This document shows positions 59,601 to 64,000 of a stretch of 64,000 bases of DNA, piece after piece; the first letter of the stretch is position 1; every line of letters begins with the position of its first letter. Location: contig JAVUNC010000006.1 in the NCBI GenBank assembly GCA_032173965.1, positions 37,543,870 through 37,607,869 of the forward strand. Reading direction: 5' to 3'. Origin of the DNA: Sitta carolinensis. Taxonomy: Eukaryota > Chordata > Aves > Passeriformes > Sittidae. The position numbers and the translations under genes were made by a program. The notes under the pieces are model-generated. The model ran no database searches. It saw nothing but the letters and a program-made list of their open reading frames with translations, and was not told the origin of the DNA.

Positions 59601-62600
59601 GTAAAAAAAAATACTGAGCATAATTACACCCTAAATTAAACAAACCAATGTTCCCCAGTTTAACTCTAAAAAGTACCAGTTTTAAAATTCTTGATTCTGG
59701 AAATATTGCTAATAAACCTTAATATTTCCCAAGGAATAATGAATGGCTTGTAATTTAATTTTTATTGAGCTATTACCAAGTTCTACTCTAATTAAATGAA
59801 GGTATCAATTCCTCTAAATCAAGTTCTGAAAACATAAATAATACATTAAAATAAATAAATAAATACCATTGTGTTGCCCTGAAAAAAGACAAACCAAGGA
59901 CGCAGAGTAATAACTAAGGAATTTAGATCTAGAGGAACTTCTGTATGCCTGTCTGTCTCATGTAGATTTGTTCAATATTTTATAATGCCTGCTGTATCTT
60001 GCATGTATTTCACACCAACAAATGTCCTCTTCATGTAAGTGTTAAGGGTTGACAGCTAAGGTGCCTTCTTTGACCAAAGGGCTTGTGAAAGAACCTTTTC
60101 CCTGGGGATGAGATGAAATAAAAGATACAGAGAGATGAGAGAGGATCACCAGACAAAAGAGCTGCCTCCAAGGGCTCCTCTCCCCATGCTGACAGATCTT
60201 GTTCCTGCTGCACCAGGAGTCAGAAACAAAACTCCAACTGACTGCACTGGCAAAGTGACAGACGGAGCAGGATCTTAGTTGTGTGAATGTCATATTCTAG
60301 ATGTGGGCATGGCAAATTTATTGGATGGATCACGTCAAAAACAAACATGCAGGGAAAGACTTGTGAATCTTCTTCTGTTTTCGCTGCAAGATACTAATAT
60401 GTCTTTTTTACTTTATTAGAATAATCTCTAGGTATCTCAATCAAGCTGGAGATCCACTCTATTATTTATACAGAGAGAATCCTAGAATATTTTACAATTT
60501 AAGAACATGAGGTTAGAAAAAGCAAAAAAAAAATTGGGTTTGTCACATTTTGGATATCAGTTAATGCCAGAAGATTCCTAGGAGAAGCTCTGGTATTTGC
60601 TCATCCACCTCCCAATAGACATATTGGGCATGCTAATCGTTTAAATGGAATGTGAAGGGCAAAAAGTCTGAAGAAATCATCCAAGCTCACATGAGAAGCT
60701 GCAGAAATAGCAGTAAGTAAATCCCACTACAATAACACTAGTTCTTTAGGGTTTCAGAAATACCTCCCTCTCAGGAACAGTTTGGCTTCCATGTTTATTA
60801 GGGTGTTCCAGTGAGACCAAAATACTGAATCTGAATATGTGATCAGATATACTAAGATTAGGAATCCCAAGGGGAGATGATGGTGTGTATTCAAGTAAGG
60901 AGATGCTAAAACATTGTCCTGAAATGAGGAAACAAACATAAAAAAATAATGAACAAAAAAGAAAACACACCATTCAAAGGAATATTTTTCTCTAACTACT
61001 GGCCATTCTTGGTACATAAAAAGCCAAAAACAGTGGTGTCAGTGCATGAATATGTGAATATGAAAGCTAACTGCAGCAAAGGAGAGAGGAGAGTCCCTGC
61101 TCACAGTTCAACATGTCATTGCTCTGTAAATACAAAGTGTGCCACATTCATGTTTAATGTTAGGAAATAAATGGAGTGCCCTTCTTGAGAAATATCCGGC
61201 AGATTAAGCCTCTATTTTTTTATATTTTAGATATATATTTTTTTGGCTTTAGATTTTTGAAGTTCCAAGAGCTTCAGCAATATTCTCTGTTTGAACTGTA
61301 TTTTTCTTTGGTCTGAATGCCAGCACATTTCTTGGCATTAATTCTGCCTGTTTATTCTATTATTTTGAACATTTGTTCATTCAGTTGGCTTGGTATGTTC
61401 CAAGGTTGCTGGCAGTTGGGGTTTTTTTATTTAGTGTTATTAAAGGGTTTTTTTTATTTCTACAAGTATCACTTAGCAAAACTTCCACCCTTATATTAAA
61501 ATGTACAGAGCAATATCCATAAATTAACACAGGCTCTACAGAAGTGACCATGCAGACACCATGAAATAAGTCTAATGAAGGAAATTTATTCTTCCAATGC
61601 AGAACTTCCTATCACATTTTGTGTTCTAAAAGAAAAAGGTTTCTGTCCCTCTCCAAAGTCATGTCCTCTGGTAAATTATAGGACGAACACACACATGCAG
61701 CATATTCACACAAATGCAAAAGCTCACTGAAAAAGTCAGCTTAAAAAAAAAAAAAAAATCACCTTTGTATCCAAAGACCAGGTACTCCCTCAAGAAATAA
61801 GAACTAACCCAAGATGCCAGTAAAATCAAAAGCAGATATCAGAGCAACAGCTGCTCACAAAAGGCAGTCCCATGACACAGCTTCCCAGACTGCACAACTT
61901 CCCAGGCACATAAAACACCTCCCTCAGCAGCTGCAGAATAAGGATCCAAAGTCACCATAAAAGAAACCACCTCAAATATACTGGTTAGTATGGCTCTTAG
62001 ATGTTTACATCTACTTTTCTCCTGGCTTGTCCCTTTACACCCTGGGTGCTGCATCTGAAATAATAAATGTGTCTATGGTGTAGTGGAGAGCCCAAAGCAC
62101 TGCACAGGAGAAGAGAGTGCACTTTCCCAAGGGACACCAAGCAGAAAATATTCACCCATAGCTGCTGGCATGCAGGATCACAGTTCTCTTCCTTTCCCAT
62201 GACCCTGTACAGGTTGCTGAGGTAGCCAGGCAACAGAGCACAGAACCAACCATTTTGTTACACGGTGTCAAAGATGAGGAAGAAGAGAGGCCATGGGAAC
62301 TATGCAGCAAATGTAAAGCTCACACCGAGTGTATGAGACTGGCTAACCTAGACCTAAGAAGTGTGGGAAAAGGCCAGCTGAAAGGTATTCTAACCTCTAA
62401 AGACACAGGAAAGGTGTAAGGGAACATATTGCAGACAACTCATCCCAAAAACATTGTTGTCGGAAAAAGAAGTATTCATTAAGACATTTTAAAACATTTT
62501 AAAGGGTATTTAGGAAGAAATTTGAACATTTTTAATATTCTCATAAAAAGGGAATAAAAATCAAATGGTCAGCCTTGTTTTAAATTATGAGGAAGGAATT

Positions 62601-63715
62601 GTAACCATGGGTGTATTGTTCAAGTTTCTCCAACACTGCAGAACACTCGGGTATGGGAAGCACATCAGGGTTGCAGCTTTTGGTCCCCTCTGGATGTAGA
62701 GCTTATGTTGATTGCTGTGAAGTGTGTGGGCTTGAGGCAGGTTTCCTCTCTAGACTTTTATAGACTAAATGTCTCTTACAGAGTGTTGTGAGAACAGGAT
62801 GAACTCACTGACCCTGGTGATACATTCCAATTCTATGAATCTGTTCCTTCTTGCAAGATTGATGAAGATCAAATTCAACATTGACAATGATTGCATAGAG
62901 GATAATTGCATAAAAGATAGAACAAAATATATCATGTCTGGCCATCGCATTAAACAGACTTCTGCTATTTTACATATATACCACAAGCATAACTTCTTCT
63001 GTATTTCTAGTTATTCTGAGTTTCATAATAAAGGTCAGGGTTAATACAAAGCAGGCATGTAATACATTCTGAGGTTTCTTTGGGTGAGTTTTGCTCTATT
63101 TATCATACTTCAGCATCTCATAAATAATTGCATATGCTGCATTGTAAACCCTAAAGGAAAATTCAGCTATTATAAAGAAACTACAAAAAAACTCATGTTT
63201 GTAAAACCAACCCATCCATACACACTTCTTTCCTCATAAAAATCCCCCAGACATTTTCTAATCTGTTTTAATTACAAACTTCTATTCAGGAGACAAATGG
63301 TTTATACATTACGCAATATAAAGAAAATAACCACCCACAGAAATCTCTTTTCCCCCTAGACTGAGAGTTTTTCAAATGCTTGCCAGCAGGTTAAAAAAGG
63401 TTTCTTATAAAATCAACTACATGTAGTGCCCCAAATAGTCATTTCAGTCCAGTCTCCCACACCATAAACATTTTCTGACAGGACAATAGTGCTTAAAACA
63501 AATATTCCCATATTCTCCCTCTACTTTGCACCCTCAGTCCTGCTAAAATAATAAAAAAAAAAAAAAACAAAAAAACCAACATTTTCATGGAGGACCTATC
63601 TGTCAGATTATGCTTCTTTCTTCTCTTCAGTAATTCTTAGAGTAATTCACCATCCTTTGAGATGGCACCTGGACAATTACTCAAGTCCCTGAGAGGTGCT
63701 TCCATTTAACTGCAG
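56696..63715. other. unique AT-rich DNA, no recognised gene
   Basis: This holds short simple repeats (AAAT at 59848-59865, A16 at 61743) and chance ORFs. The 128-codon plus-strand frame at 58625-59011 becomes Lys/Asn-rich and shows no domain. The 60030-60300 and 61840-62290 segments are somewhat GC-richer without a known signature. Confidence 0.45.
59848..59865. repeat. short (AAAT)n microsatellite
   Basis: About four tandem AAAT units. Confidence 0.75.
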
Positions 63716-63910
63716 CAGGAAACACAGACAGAAACAAATTCCAGGTCTTCACATGGGCAAACACTGGAACTGCCCCGAGCTATGTTTCTCCCCAGCTCTG
63801 CTCTGTCGGCTCACAGGCCCTGCCCATGATGAGGTACGGCTGCACACCCAGGCACCGACAGCCAAACTCAGCTGCTGGGTCAGGTCCTTCTGCTTTTTCC
63901 TTTCCAACAG
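63716..63910 (+). CDS. GC-rich candidate exon, unrecognised
   Basis: This 195-bp segment is open in one plus-strand frame (HWNCPELCFSPALLCRLTGP, then DEVRLHTQAPTAKLSCWVR), with acceptor TCCATTTAACTGCAG and donor TCCAACAG|GTAAAT. It is markedly richer in GC and CpG than the flanks. Two minus-strand frames are also open across it (one ends CRCLGVQPYLIMGRACEPTE), so the coding strand is uncertain and the openness may simply reflect GC content. No family is recognised. Confidence 0.2.
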
Positions 63911-64000
63911 GTAAATTCGAGTTCCAAACAGATGGACATATAATACAAGAAAGCAAACCACCGTAAACCATCTAAGGATGGTGATTCATTAACATGACCA

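Noticed and set aside
1..64000. CRISPR arrays, defence islands, operons, tRNA or rRNA genes
   Set aside because: The sequence is vertebrate-like; no spaced identical repeats, bacterial gene density or recognisable tRNA/rRNA motifs were seen.

Overview
This window is vertebrate nuclear DNA, most likely from a bird. The evidence is several truncated CR1 LINE retrotransposons (3' ends with the short ATTCTRTGR-type tandem tail and the C-terminal part of the CR1 reverse-transcriptase ORF), solo-LTR-like avian endogenous retrovirus elements, a low overall repeat density, an AT-rich background and a lack of tightly packed ORFs. There is no operon, CRISPR array, rRNA or tRNA gene, or complete protein-coding gene that I can recognise. 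Most short open frames look like chance.

Layout. 1-7.7 kb: unique AT-rich DNA with one CR1 3' end (2.0 kb, plus strand). 7.77-9.18 kb: a minus-strand CR1 split by a 543-bp solo LTR that has TG...CA ends and a perfect 6-bp target-site duplication. 11-13 kb: a CR1 scrap, a MIR-like remnant and a second solo LTR (12339-12668, minus). 13.5-34.2 kb: mostly unique DNA, but with several open segments bounded by good splice signals on the minus strand (33.8, 25.8, 17.0, 13.5 and perhaps 2.4 kb). Their reading phases can be joined, so I suspect one unrecognised multi-exon gene crosses the window on the minus strand. 34.9-35.6 kb: a CR1 interrupted by a large TATATC/TAGA microsatellite. 38.8-39.4 kb: an unassigned 181-codon ORF on the plus strand. 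43-47 kb: weaker phase-compatible candidate exons on the plus strand. 55.6-56.7 kb: a minus-strand CR1 carrying a younger plus-strand CR1. The remaining DNA to 64 kb is unique, with simple repeats and one GC-rich candidate exon at 63.7 kb.

Because nothing could be searched, the candidate exons rest only on open frame, splice consensus, phase and CpG retention, and pseudo-exons with these traits are common in vertebrate introns. The transposable element calls at 7.8-9.2, 34.9-35.6 and 55.6-56.7 kb are the firm part of the annotation. I see no convincing new biological system here. The most informative leads are the possible minus-strand gene, the CpG-rich open frame at 33.75-34.2 kb, and the unusual direct repeat around the 12.3 kb LTR.
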